From Pseudomonadota bacterium (GTDB taxonomy: Bacteria > Pseudomonadota > Gammaproteobacteria > Burkholderiales > Burkholderiaceae_C): DNA of 8,913 nt. The position numbers and the translations under genes are program-made. The notes under the pieces are model-generated. The model was given only the letters and a program-made list of their open reading frames with translations. It was not told where the DNA came from and searched no databases. The stretch lies in contig JAFECV010000065.1 in assembly GCA_018241985.1 (NCBI GenBank), positions 1 to 8,913 on the forward strand, written 5' to 3'. This document shows positions 1 to 6,463 of this stretch, piece after piece (within the stretch, counting starts at the first letter, position 1; the number at the start of each line of letters is the position of its first letter).

Positions 1-584
1 CTCGGTGCCTGCGCGTCGGCAATCGGCAGCTGGTCCTGGTCGTTCAACGCGTCGAACATGCCGGGTTGCAGCGCCGACTCGTCGGGGGTCGGCAACTGCT
101 CGAGCGACGCCAGCCCCAGGTCGTCGAGGAACTGCCGCGTCGTCGCGAACAGCGCCGGCCGGCCCGCGACCTCGCGGTGGCCGATCACCTCGATCCAGCC
201 GCGGTCCTCGAGCTGCTTCAGGATCATCGAATTGATCGTGACGCCGCGTATTTCTTCCATGTCGCCGCGCGTCACCGGCTGCCGGTAGGCGATGATGGCC
301 AGGGTTTCGAGCGCCGCGCGGCTGTAGCGCGGCGGCTTTTCCGGGTGCAGGCGGTCGAGGTACTCGCGCAGGTCGGGCCGGCTCTGGAAGCGCCAGCCCG
401 AGGCGACGCAGACCAGTTCGACGCCGCGCTGCGTCCAGTCGCTTTGCAACTCCTCCAACAGCGATCTGATCGTGTCCGGGCCGAGTTCGTCATTGAACAG
501 AGTGCGCAGGTCGCGCACCGGCAGCGGCTGCTGCGTACAGATCAAAGCCGTTTCGAGGATGCGTTTGGCATCCGCGGTATTCAT
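1..584 (-). CDS. scpB: Segregation and condensation protein B, 3' end outside window
   Basis: ScpB is the winged-helix subunit that binds the kleisin ScpA in the bacterial SMC (condensin-like) complex, acting on the nucleoid during chromosome segregation. The reading frame opens at an ATG (584-582) and stays open to the window edge, giving 194 visible residues. The N-terminal part begins [18 protein letters not shown], typical of the first winged helix. The hallmark second-domain stretch lies at about residues 88-146: [20 protein letters not shown], then the EIRGV block, then the glycine-rich [15 protein letters not shown] end. The C-terminal tail past residue 165 is acidic and poorly conserved, as usual. 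An in-frame TGA lies upstream and no other start lies between, so the ATG is the likely start, although the Shine-Dalgarno sequence is weak (GGAAA about 12 nt away). It lies 130 bp downstream of rluD on the same strand and may be co-transcribed with it. The partner scpA is not in the window. Confidence 0.95.
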   Translation of the reverse strand, partial: MNTADAKRILETALICTQQPLPVRDLRTLFNDELGPDTIRSLLEELQSDWTQRGVELVCVASGWRFQSRPDLREYLDRLHPEKPPRYSRAALETLAIIAYRQPVTRGDMEEIRGVTINSMILKQLEDRGWIEVIGHREVAGRPALFATTRQFLDDLGLASLEQLPTPDESALQPGMFDALNDQDQLPIADAQAP

Positions 585-681
585 GGGTCGAAGATTTCCG
601 GGAACAGGCGCCTTAAGGGGCGCATCGTCAGGGATGAATCAATTCGGAGCGTGGCCGGCAAGCTGCCGTCGCCGCGACTTT

Positions 682-707
682 GCGCCTTCCGCTGAAAAGC
701 GAGGCGC
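682..707 (-). other. Hairpin between rluD and scpB
   Basis: In the 130-bp gap between rluD and scpB, GCGCCT (682-687) pairs with AGGCGC (702-707). An inner CGC/GCG pair (690-692, 699-701) is separated from the outer stem by a 2-nt bulge, and the loop is A-rich. Read on the minus strand, the hairpin falls 8 nt after the rluD stop, but no T-run follows it. It is therefore not a classical intrinsic terminator. It could be an RNA processing or 3'-end stabilising structure. A second short inverted repeat, GCGCC/GGCGC, lies at 608-623, just ahead of scpB. Confidence 0.35.
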
Positions 708-714
708 GGGCCTC

Positions 715-1755
715 TCAGGGCTCGGTGGCCTCATTGTACCGTAGCTGCCAGCGCGCCAAGGCCTGGGCCATGTCGACCGGCAGCGGCGCATGGAACGCCA
801 TCGCCGCGCCGGTGACCGGATGCCGGAACGCGAGCCGGAACGCATGCAGCGCCTGGCGCTCGAGGCCGGCGGCCGCGGCCCCGCCGTACAAGGTGTCCGC
901 AACCAGGGGATGCCCGAGGCTTGCGAGATGCACCCGGATCTGGTGCGTGCGCCCCGTGTCGAGCGTGCAATGCAGCAGGCAGCCATGCTCGCAATTTTGT
1001 AGCAGCCGGACAGCAGTACCAGCCGGCTTCCCCGGGTTTTTGCTCAAATCCACGACCGCCATGCGGAGCCGGTTGCGCGGATCGCGTCCGATCGCGGCAT
1101 CGACCCGGCGCTCGGGCGGCCCGCGCCACGCATGATGCGCGAGCGCGAGGTACTGCCGCGCCACGTCGCGCGCGGCGATCTGCCGCACCAGCGCTTCCAT
1201 CGCGATCCGGCTGCGCGCGACCACCATCAGGCCGCTCGTGTCCTTGTCCAGCCGGTGCACGATGCCGGCGCGCGGCAGCCGCGCGGCATGTTCGTCGCGC
1301 GCCAGCAGTCCATTGAGCAGCGTGCCGCTCCAATGGCCCGGCGCCGGATGCACGACGAGGCCGGCCGGCTTGTTCAGCACCAGCAGGTGTTCGTCCTCGT
1401 GCAGCACGTCCAGCGCCAGCGGCTCCGCACGGAACGCGAGCGCCTGCGCGGTCGGGCGCAGTTCGATCAGGCCCCGGTCGCCGGCCTTCAGCCGGGTCGC
1501 GCTCTTGCGGCAGGCGGCACCGTTCAATTGCACCGCGCCAGCCTCGATCAACTGCTGCAGATAGCTGCGCGAGAACTCCGGCAGCAGCGCCGCCAGCACG
1601 CGGTCGAGCCGCTCGCCGTGGTGCGCCGCGTCGGCCGCGAACTCGCGCCACTCGACCTCGGCTTCGGGCTCCACGCCGTCATCGGCCGCCGCCCCCAACG
1701 GCGCTTCTGCGATGAGGGGGCTCGATATAATCGGACGGCCTTGCCTAGAGATCAT
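715..1755 (-). CDS. rluD: 23S rRNA pseudouridine synthase RluD
   Basis: This enzyme isomerises uridines to pseudouridine in helix 69 of 23S rRNA (positions 1911, 1915 and 1917 in E. coli) during late 50S assembly. Numbered from the 346-residue frame, an S4 RNA-binding domain spans about residues 47-98 (GERLDRVLAALL and the following SRSYLQQLIEAG). The catalytic domain follows. It has NKPAGLVVHP at 128-137, the active-site block HRLDKDTSG at 167-175 with catalytic Asp170, and GRTHQIRVH at 268-276. These make the RluA/C/D family certain and RluD the best member. The start is uncertain. The ATG at 1755 lies only 5 bp from the opposing bamD start and has no well-spaced Shine-Dalgarno sequence. 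An in-frame TTG at 1698 (preceded by AGAAG) or GTG at 1674 would drop an alanine-rich, poorly conserved leader and leave room for a promoter. Downstream comes scpB on the same strand. Confidence 0.94.
   Translation of the reverse strand: MISRQGRPIISSPLIAEAPLGAAADDGVEPEAEVEWREFAADAAHHGERLDRVLAALLPEFSRSYLQQLIEAGAVQLNGAACRKSATRLKAGDRGLIELRPTAQALAFRAEPLALDVLHEDEHLLVLNKPAGLVVHPAPGHWSGTLLNGLLARDEHAARLPRAGIVHRLDKDTSGLMVVARSRIAMEALVRQIAARDVARQYLALAHHAWRGPPERRVDAAIGRDPRNRLRMAVVDLSKNPGKPAGTAVRLLQNCEHGCLLHCTLDTGRTHQIRVHLASLGHPLVADTLYGGAAAAGLERQALHAFRLAFRHPVTGAAMAFHAPLPVDMAQALARWQLRYNEATEP
1726..1731 (+). promoter_or_regulatory. Candidate -10 box of the bamD promoter
   Basis: A perfect TATAAT lies 29 bp upstream of the bamD GTG, in otherwise GC-rich DNA. 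It would place the transcript start near 1738 and give a leader of about 23 nt. No good -35 is visible at 16-18 bp spacing (1703-1708 reads gcttct), and there is no extended TG motif. The box lies inside the longest rluD reading frame, which is one reason to suspect that rluD starts further in. Confidence 0.5.
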
Positions 1756-1760
1756 CTTCA

Positions 1761-2564
1761 GTGACGCTGCGCACCAAATTATCGATCGTTCCGGCCGTGC
1801 TGCTGCTCGGGGCGATTCTCGCCGGCTGTTCGGCGACAGACACCGATCCCACCGCGGGCTGGAGCCCGAACAAGATCTACTCCGAAGCCCGCGACGAGAT
1901 GGGTTCGGGCAACTACGACAAGTCGGTGAACTTGTTCGAAAAGCTCGAAGGCCGTGCGGCCGGAACGCCGCTGGCCCAGCAGGCGCAGCTCGACAAGGCC
2001 TATGCCCAGTACAAGGGCGGCGAGCAGACCCAGGCGATCGCGACGATCGACCGCTTCATGCGGCTGCACCCGGCCAGCCCGGCGATCGACTACGCTCTCT
2101 ACCTGAAGGGCCTGGCCAGCTTCAACGACGACCTCGGCCTGTTCTCGTTCCTGACGCGCCAGGACCTGTCGGAGCGCGACCAGAAGGCCGCGAAGGATTC
2201 GTTCGAGGCGTTCAAGGAACTGGTGACCCGCTTTCCGGATTCGCGCTATGCCGCCGATGCGCGCCAGCGCATGGTCTACATCCGCAATTCGCTCGCGGCG
2301 TACGACGTGCACGTGGCCCGCTACTACTACTCGCGCGGCGCCTACGTCGCGGCGATCGACCGCTCGCAGCTGGCGCTGACCCAATACCAGAATGCGCCGG
2401 CGCTCGAAGAAGCGCTGTTCATCATGATCCGGTCGTACGACGCACTCGGCATGCCCCAACTGCGCGACGACACGACCCGGGTCATGGAAAAGAGCTACCC
2501 GAACAGCACCTATCTGGCGCAGGGCTTCAAGCCCAAGTCCAATCCGTGGTGGAAGCTCTGGTAG
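1761..2564 (+). CDS. bamD: Outer membrane assembly lipoprotein BamD
   Basis: BamD (ComL/YfiO) is the essential lipoprotein partner of BamA in the BAM complex, which folds beta-barrel proteins into the outer membrane. The 267-residue product matches the usual family length. It starts with a lipoprotein signal peptide: TLRTK, a hydrophobic run and the lipobox LAGC, with the lipidated cysteine at residue 23. Serine follows at +2, which fits sorting to the outer membrane. TPR-type helical pairs follow. Visible family features are KIYSEARDEM (38-47), YDKSVNLFEKLE (52-63), AIDYALYLKGL (108-118), a segment ending TRFPDSRYAADARQRM (156-171) and VARYYYSRGAYVAAIDR (185-201). The start is GTG, chosen because it gives a complete signal peptide; TAGAG 10 nt upstream is a weak ribosome site. 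The gene stands alone. It diverges from rluD, and its last 38 bp overlap the convergent helicase gene. Confidence 0.96.
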   Translation: MTLRTKLSIVPAVLLLGAILAGCSATDTDPTAGWSPNKIYSEARDEMGSGNYDKSVNLFEKLEGRAAGTPLAQQAQLDKAYAQYKGGEQTQAIATIDRFMRLHPASPAIDYALYLKGLASFNDDLGLFSFLTRQDLSERDQKAAKDSFEAFKELVTRFPDSRYAADARQRMVYIRNSLAAYDVHVARYYYSRGAYVAAIDRSQLALTQYQNAPALEEALFIMIRSYDALGMPQLRDDTTRVMEKSYPNSTYLAQGFKPKSNPWWKLW

Positions 2565-4594
2565 CAGGGGCGGCACGGGCAGCACGGGTGACGTCGGCAC
2601 GCGCCGCGTTCAGGTCGATAAGGGCCTGCAAGAATTCCGCTTCCGAGCGCAGCCGCCGCATAGGCGGCAGTGCGGCCAGCAACCGGCGGCCGTAGCCCAT
2701 ACTGGCCAAGCGCGGGTCGCAGATCACCAGCACGCCGCGGTCGGACTCGGAACGGATCAGGCGACCGGCGCCCTGTTTGAGCGCGACCGCGGCCTCTGGC
2801 ACGAAATAATCGTTGAATGGGCTGCGTCCATCCAGCTCCAGGCGCCGTGCGCGCGCCTGCACCAGCGGATCGCCCGGCGGCGGAAACGGCAGCTTGTCGA
2901 TCACCACCAGCTGCAAGGCATCGCCGGGCACGTCCACCCCTTCCCAGAACGACGCCGACGCCACCAGCACGCAGCCCCGGCCGGCGCCGCTCCCCTGGCG
3001 GAACCGCTCCATCAGTTGCCGCTTCGGCCCCTGCCCCTGCATCAGCACCTCGATCCCGCCTTCAAAGCCGAGCCGTTGCTGGAGCGCGTCGCCTATGCTG
3101 CGCAGCGCGCGCAGCGTGGTGGTCAGCACCAGCGTGCGTCCGCCGAGCTGCCGGGCCGCGGCTTCGACCAGCGCCGCCACCTGCAGGCTGTGGTCGGGAT
3201 CGCCAGGGCGCGCCAACTGCTGCGGCACGTAGACGGCTGCGCGGGCTTCATAGTCGAACGGGCTGCCCAGCCGCAGGACCTCGGCGTCGGCGAGACCGCA
3301 GGGCTCGGTGAACCAGCGCAGCCGCGCCTCGTCGCCCAGCGTGGCCGAGGTGAAGATCCAGGACCTGCGCGGCGGCTCCGCATCCGGCTGCTCCAGGCCC
3401 TGCCGCAGCACGCGGTCGCGCATCGTGTCGGCGATGTCCAGCGGCGACTCGATCAGGCGTAGCTGCGCGCCGGCCTCGACCCAGCGCACCGCAGGCGGCT
3501 CGCAGGCCTCTGCGAAATGCTCGGCCCGCTCGGCGAGCTGGGCCGCGCGCTCGGCGAGCCGCGCGAAGTCGGGGGCCGATTCGACGACCGGGTCGAGTGC
3601 CTCGAGTGCGCGCGCGAGCGCCTGGCGCAGCGCGGCCAGCGCCGCGGTCCAGACCGGCGCCGACAGCCCCTCGGGCGCCGCCTCGTTCCAGGCCAGGCGG
3701 CTGCCACCGGCCGAACGCCCCCCGGCACACAGGCGCAGTTCGCGCGTGGCCTGCTCCAGCGCGGCCGCGACCGCCTGCCAATCGACAAGGCCGCGTGCGA
3801 ACTGCAATCCGGCCGCGAGCAGGTCATGCGCGAAGTCGAGCAGTTGCCCGGTACCGAGCCGCACGCCGAGAAACTGCACGCCGGTCTCGTTGAGCTGGTG
3901 CGCCTCGTCGAACACCGCGATGCGGACGCTGGGCAGCAGTTCGGCCATTCCCGATTCGCGCACCGCCAGGTCGGCGAAGAACAGATGGTGGTTGATCACC
4001 ACCACATCTGCCGCCAACGCTTCGCGGCGCGCGAGATTGACGTGGCAGCTGCGGTACTTCGGGCATTGCGCGCCGAGGCAGTTGTCGCGGGTCGAGGTGA
4101 CGAGCGGGATCAGCGGCGAGCGCTCGTCCAGTTCAGGCAGTTCGGCGAGGTCGCCGCTGCGCGTCACCTGCGCCCACAGCTCGATCTTCGCCAGGTCGCG
4201 CTGCGCGGCGCGCTGCCGCAGTGCGGGATCGTGCCGCGCCGAATCGAGCCGGTGCAGACAGAGGTAGCTGCCGCGGCCCTTCAGCAGCGCGCAGCGAAGC
4301 GGCAGGCCAAGCGAGCGGATCAGGCGCGGCAGGTCGCGGCCGAACAGTTGGTCCTGCAGCGTCTTGGTCGCGGTCGACAGCAGCACGCGCTCGCCGCTCA
4401 GCAGCGCCGGTACGAGGTACGCAAAGGTCTTGCCGACGCCGGTGCCGGCCTCGACCACCAGCGCACCGCCATCTTCCACGGGCGACAGCGCGCGCCATCT
4501 CGGTCTGCTGACTGCGCGGCGCGAACGCGTCGGCCGCGCGGGCGAGTGCGCCGCCGGGTGCGAAAGCCGCATCGACCAGCGCCGCCAAGCTCAC
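2527..4594 (-). CDS. DinG/YoaA-type ATP-dependent DNA helicase, apparent frameshift near the 5' end
   Basis: This is an XPD-like superfamily 2 helicase with an iron-sulfur cluster, of the group that unwinds DNA 5' to 3' during repair and removal of R-loops or stalled forks. Numbered in the 681-residue frame opening at 4572, the visible motifs are Walker A AGTGVGKT (42-49), four cluster cysteines (C104, C165, C170, C176), the DEAH box (222-225), TSATLG (408-413), ASFWEGVDVPG (540-550) and QGAGRLIR (600-607). There is no N-terminal exonuclease domain, which favours YoaA-like proteins. The true N-terminus lies in another frame: a GTG at 4594 encodes SLAALVDAAFAPGGALARAA and QQTEMARAVA, and conserved sequence resumes after a shift of frame at about 4477-4498. 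Joining the frames gives about 690 residues. The stretch reached from the ATG at 4572 (rich in R, S and P) looks like an out-of-frame shadow. The gene may be inactive, or the shift may be a sequence error. Its end overlaps bamD by 38 bp. Confidence 0.9.
4477..4498 (-). other. Frameshift site in the helicase gene
   Basis: Reading from the GTG at 4594, the protein makes sense through MARAVA (codons 4498-4481). From the GTG codon at 4479-4477 it makes sense in the other frame as VEDGGALVVEAGTGVGKT. One extra base at a GGG (4480-4482, plus strand), or a loss of 2 or 5 bases, would explain the switch. The nearby CGCGCG run (4490-4495) is a natural place to lose a two-base unit. Confidence 0.75.
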
Positions 4595-4732
4595 GGTGCG
4601 GCTTTCACGCTGTGGGCCGCGTGCGCGCGACCAACAACCGCCGCGGCCATATACCGCCGCACCAGGCCCGCTGGGTAGCCTCCGTGCTTCGCACTGCGGC
4701 GCGAGTCCCCTTCGGAGCGACCGGGCGGGGGG
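4595..4732. repeat. Structured GC-rich gap between ydcH and helicase, possible dispersed repeat
   Basis: These 138 bp hold no credible gene. They contain several short inverted repeats. GTGC-ttc-GCAC (4684-4694) is nested within CTCCG (4680-4684) and CGGAG (4713-4717), and GCGGC/GCCGC (4643-4647, 4656-4660) flanks an ATATA core. A run of seven Gs spans 4726-4732. The composition and palindromes resemble the dispersed intergenic elements seen in many GC-rich proteobacteria, but only one copy is visible here, so repeat status is inference. There is no T-run to mark an intrinsic terminator for ydcH. Confidence 0.3.
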
Positions 4733-4936
4733 TCATGCCGGCTCTTTGGGATCCAGCGTCTGTTCCAGCTGCGAGATCTGATCGCGCAACGCGAGTCGCC
4801 TTTTCTTCAGGCGACGCAGCATCAACTCGTCGACCGGCGTCTCGTTGTCGAGGCGGTCGATCAGGGCGTCGAGGTCGGCATGCTCCATGCGGAGTTCGAT
4901 CAGGCGCCGTTCCGGGGAATGCAGGTTCGTTTCCAA
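4733..4936 (-). CDS. YdcH family small protein (DUF465)
   Basis: This is a short, highly charged helical protein of the YdcH/DUF465 family, whose members have no firmly established role. The core reads ERRLIELRMEHADLDALIDR, then PVDELMLRRLKKRRLALRDQ, ending with ISQLEQTLDP. It is a helical hairpin with heptad-like leucines and no cysteine or transmembrane segment, so it is probably cytoplasmic. I place the start at a TTG (4936-4934, preceded at a distance by GGTGA), giving 67 residues, close to the family's usual 65-75. An upstream in-frame GTG at 4975 would add 13 residues (NWNGRHRGHGDI) unlike the family, and it lies upstream of the transcript start predicted from the candidate promoter. 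The ATG at 4888 would cut into the conserved helix. The gene diverges from the PP2C gene and precedes the helicase by 138 bp. Confidence 0.85.
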   Translation of the reverse strand: METNLHSPERRLIELRMEHADLDALIDRLDNETPVDELMLRRLKKRRLALRDQISQLEQTLDPKEPA

Positions 4937-4977
4937 AATATCACCATGCCCGCGATGGCGGCCGTTCCAGTTCACCG

Positions 4978-4983
4978 GATAAT
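4978..4983 (+). promoter_or_regulatory. Candidate -10 box for the PP2C gene
   Basis: GATAAT matches TATAAT at five of six bases and lies 46 bp upstream of the phosphatase ATG. It would start transcription near 4990 with a leader of about 40 nt. No convincing -35 is visible at 4954-4960. The box overlaps the -10 proposed for ydcH on the other strand, so the two promoters may compete. Confidence 0.35.
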
Positions 4984-5007
4984 ACGTGTTTCACCGCGAA
5001 TTTTCGA
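4979..5007 (-). promoter_or_regulatory. Candidate ydcH promoter
   Basis: On the minus strand TCGAAA (5007-5002; 4/6 to TTGACA) and TATTAT (4984-4979; 5/6 to TATAAT) are separated by exactly 17 bp. Transcription would begin near 4972, just past the in-frame GTG at 4975. This supports the TTG at 4936 as the ydcH start, with a leader of about 36 nt. Confidence 0.4.
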
Positions 5008-5020
5008 GCCGACCGGCTCG
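5005..5020. promoter_or_regulatory. Perfect inverted repeat, candidate operator
   Basis: CGAGCCG (5005-5011) and CGGCTCG (5014-5020) form a perfect 7-bp inverted repeat around a 2-bp centre. It touches the -35 proposed for ydcH and lies 9 bp before the PP2C start codon. A dimeric regulator could bind here, or the repeat could fold in the phosphatase mRNA leader close to its ribosome site. Repeats of this size also arise by chance in GC-rich DNA. Confidence 0.3.
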
Positions 5021-5029
5021 CAAGACCCG

Positions 5030-5791
5030 ATGGCTAAAGGATACCGGCTTACCGCGTCGACAGGCATCCACAAGGGTGACCGCGAATACCAGCAGGATCA
5101 GGTCACGCTGCTGACCCATCCGCGCGCCGCCGGCTGCCTGCTGGCGGTGGTCGCGGACGGCATGGGCGGGCGCAGCGGCGGGCGCAAGGCATCGGACCAG
5201 GTGCTGATGACGGCGCGGCAGCTGTTCGAGCGCTACGCGCCGGAAAGCGACGACCCGGCGGGGCTGCTGCAGCAACTGGTGCAGGAGGCGCATATCGTGA
5301 TCCGGCTGACCGCGGTCTCCGCCGAGGAAGAACCGCACAGCACGATCGCGGCCTACCTGATCAACCCGCGCGGTGACTGCCACTGGATCCATGCCGGCGA
5401 CTCCCGCATCTACCATTTCCGCGAAGAGAAGCTGGTCAAGCGCACCGTGGACCACTCGTTCGTGCAGACCCTGGTCGATCGCGGCGAGATCACCGAGGCC
5501 GAGGCCAATATCCATCCGCAGTCCAACATCCTGATGGGCTGTCTCGGAACCGAGGCGGACCCGCTGGTCGACACCCATTTCATCCCGCAACTGCGCCCGG
5601 GCGATACGTTGCTCGCCTGCAGCGACGGCATTTGGCACTACTTCAGCCCGGAAGAAATAGGCTCGCTGCTGTCGGCGCTGTCGCCGCGCGAAGCGGCCGA
5701 ATTCATGGTCGACAAGGCGCGCGCCCGCGCGCGTGGCGGCGGCGACAACCTGTCGCTGGCGATCGTCAAGCTCGAGCCGCTGGCGAACTGA
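5030..5791 (+). CDS. PP2C-type serine/threonine protein phosphatase
   Basis: This is a single-domain, 253-residue metal-dependent phosphatase (PPM family) that would remove phosphate from Ser/Thr residues of cytoplasmic proteins. The family's metal-binding motifs appear in order: GDREYQQDQ (16-24, Asp23), VADGMGG (41-47, Asp43), HAGDSR (121-126), ACSDGIW (196-202, Asp199) and GGGDNLS (236-242, Asp239). The first motif has Gln where many bacterial members have Asn (EYNQD); I believe this is common in Burkholderiales relatives. There is no signal peptide, membrane segment or attached sensor domain. The ATG at 5030 is chosen because homology begins at KGYRLTASTG. Earlier in-frame starts from 4880 would run back through the promoter region and into ydcH. 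The Shine-Dalgarno sequence is poor. No partner kinase is adjacent. The gene diverges from ydcH and converges on the exported-protein gene, with a 51-bp gap. Confidence 0.92.
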   Translation: MAKGYRLTASTGIHKGDREYQQDQVTLLTHPRAAGCLLAVVADGMGGRSGGRKASDQVLMTARQLFERYAPESDDPAGLLQQLVQEAHIVIRLTAVSAEEEPHSTIAAYLINPRGDCHWIHAGDSRIYHFREEKLVKRTVDHSFVQTLVDRGEITEAEANIHPQSNILMGCLGTEADPLVDTHFIPQLRPGDTLLACSDGIWHYFSPEEIGSLLSALSPREAAEFMVDKARARARGGGDNLSLAIVKLEPLAN

Positions 5792-5842
5792 CGCCGGGAG
5801 GCGACGGCAGCCACGGTCTCTGGAACTGGATGCCACCACGGA

Positions 5843-6463
5843 TCACGGCGGGATCGGCAACGGCTTGGCCGGCGGCGAGGTGTTCTCGCGCTCGCGTCGA
5901 TCCCGGTCCGTTTTACGCTCCTCGGCCGACTTGATTTTCGCGTCGTAGCGCGCGCGCTCGGCGCCCGCGGCCTGCGCCTTCTGCGCCTGTGCATCCAGTT
6001 CCTGCTGGTGCCGCCGCTGCCGGTCCTCGGCCGCGCTGCGCGCCGCAGCGGCATCGTTAGCGTGGTCCGCGGCATTGCTGCGCCGCTGTGCGCCGGCCGG
6101 CGCACCGGCCTGTTCGGCTTCGGAGCGCTTGCGCGCGGCATCGGCGGCCTTCTGCCGCAACTCCGCCTGGCGCTCTATGGCCTGCTGCTTGCGCTCGGCA
6201 TCGTCGAGCGCGACCTCGCGGTGGCGAAGCCCAGCGAGGACCTGCCGATGACGCGCGCTGGCGTCCCGCAGGCAGTCGTTCACCGCGAACTTCTGGTAAC
6301 AGGCCTTGCGCTCTGCCGCATAGCCCGCCTCGGCCTTCGCGCGCTGGGCGGCGATGTCGGCGCGCTCGGCCTGCATCGCGTGCTCATGAGGCGCCGCCTG
6401 CGCTTGCGCAAGCGCGGGTCCGCACAGCAGCGCAAACAGGGTGGCACGAAGCAGGCGATTCAC
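5843..6463 (-). CDS. Exported coiled-coil protein of unknown function
   Basis: I recognise no named family. The 206-residue product begins with a signal peptide (NRLLR, a hydrophobic run, then ALAQAQA; signal peptidase I cleavage likely after residue 19 or 23), so it is probably periplasmic. Residues 30-115 are a charged helix rich in Ala, Glu, Arg and Gln, interrupted by ACYQKFAVNDCL, whose cysteines C55 and C64 could form a disulfide. Residues 120-190 are again Ala/Arg/Gln/Glu-rich and likely coiled, and the tail is proline-rich (SPPAKPLPIPP). The likely start is a GTG whose last two bases belong to the zapE stop (4-bp GTGA overlap). There is no Shine-Dalgarno sequence of its own, so translation is probably coupled to zapE. 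From memory, similar proteins follow zapE in other Burkholderiales. A helper role at the envelope or septum is only a guess. Confidence 0.8.
   Translation of the reverse strand: MNRLLRATLFALLCGPALAQAQAAPHEHAMQAERADIAAQRAKAEAGYAAERKACYQKFAVNDCLRDASARHRQVLAGLRHREVALDDAERKQQAIERQAELRQKAADAARKRSEAEQAGAPAGAQRRSNAADHANDAAAARSAAEDRQRRHQQELDAQAQKAQAAGAERARYDAKIKSAEERKTDRDRRERENTSPPAKPLPIPP

Noticed and set aside
2565..2640. A terminator after bamD
   Set aside because: The GC-rich repeats here (GGCACGGGCAGCACGGG) form no stable stem followed by a T-run, and the segment is coding for the helicase on the other strand.
1712..2695. A 327-codon plus-strand frame over bamD
   Set aside because: It is a shadow of bamD in another frame, with Arg/Gly/Ala-rich content and no signal peptide. 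The bamD frame has clear family motifs.
4477..4498. Programmed +1 ribosomal frameshifting in the helicase gene
   Set aside because: No known slippery codon pair, stop codon or Shine-Dalgarno-like stimulator is present at the switch, and no programmed shift is known to me in this family. An indel or sequence error is simpler.
4880..5029. An N-terminal extension of 50 residues for the PP2C protein
   Set aside because: It would run antisense through the start of ydcH and the promoter region and has no family likeness. Homology begins at the ATG at 5030.
3517..5037. A 506-codon open frame on the plus strand opposite the helicase
   Set aside because: It is antisense to conserved helicase motifs, is dominated by Arg, Gln and Ala, and resembles no family. 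Long antisense frames are expected at this GC content.
5792..5842. A bidirectional terminator between the PP2C and exported-protein genes
   Set aside because: Only short imperfect stems are present in the 51-bp gap, with no T-run on either strand.
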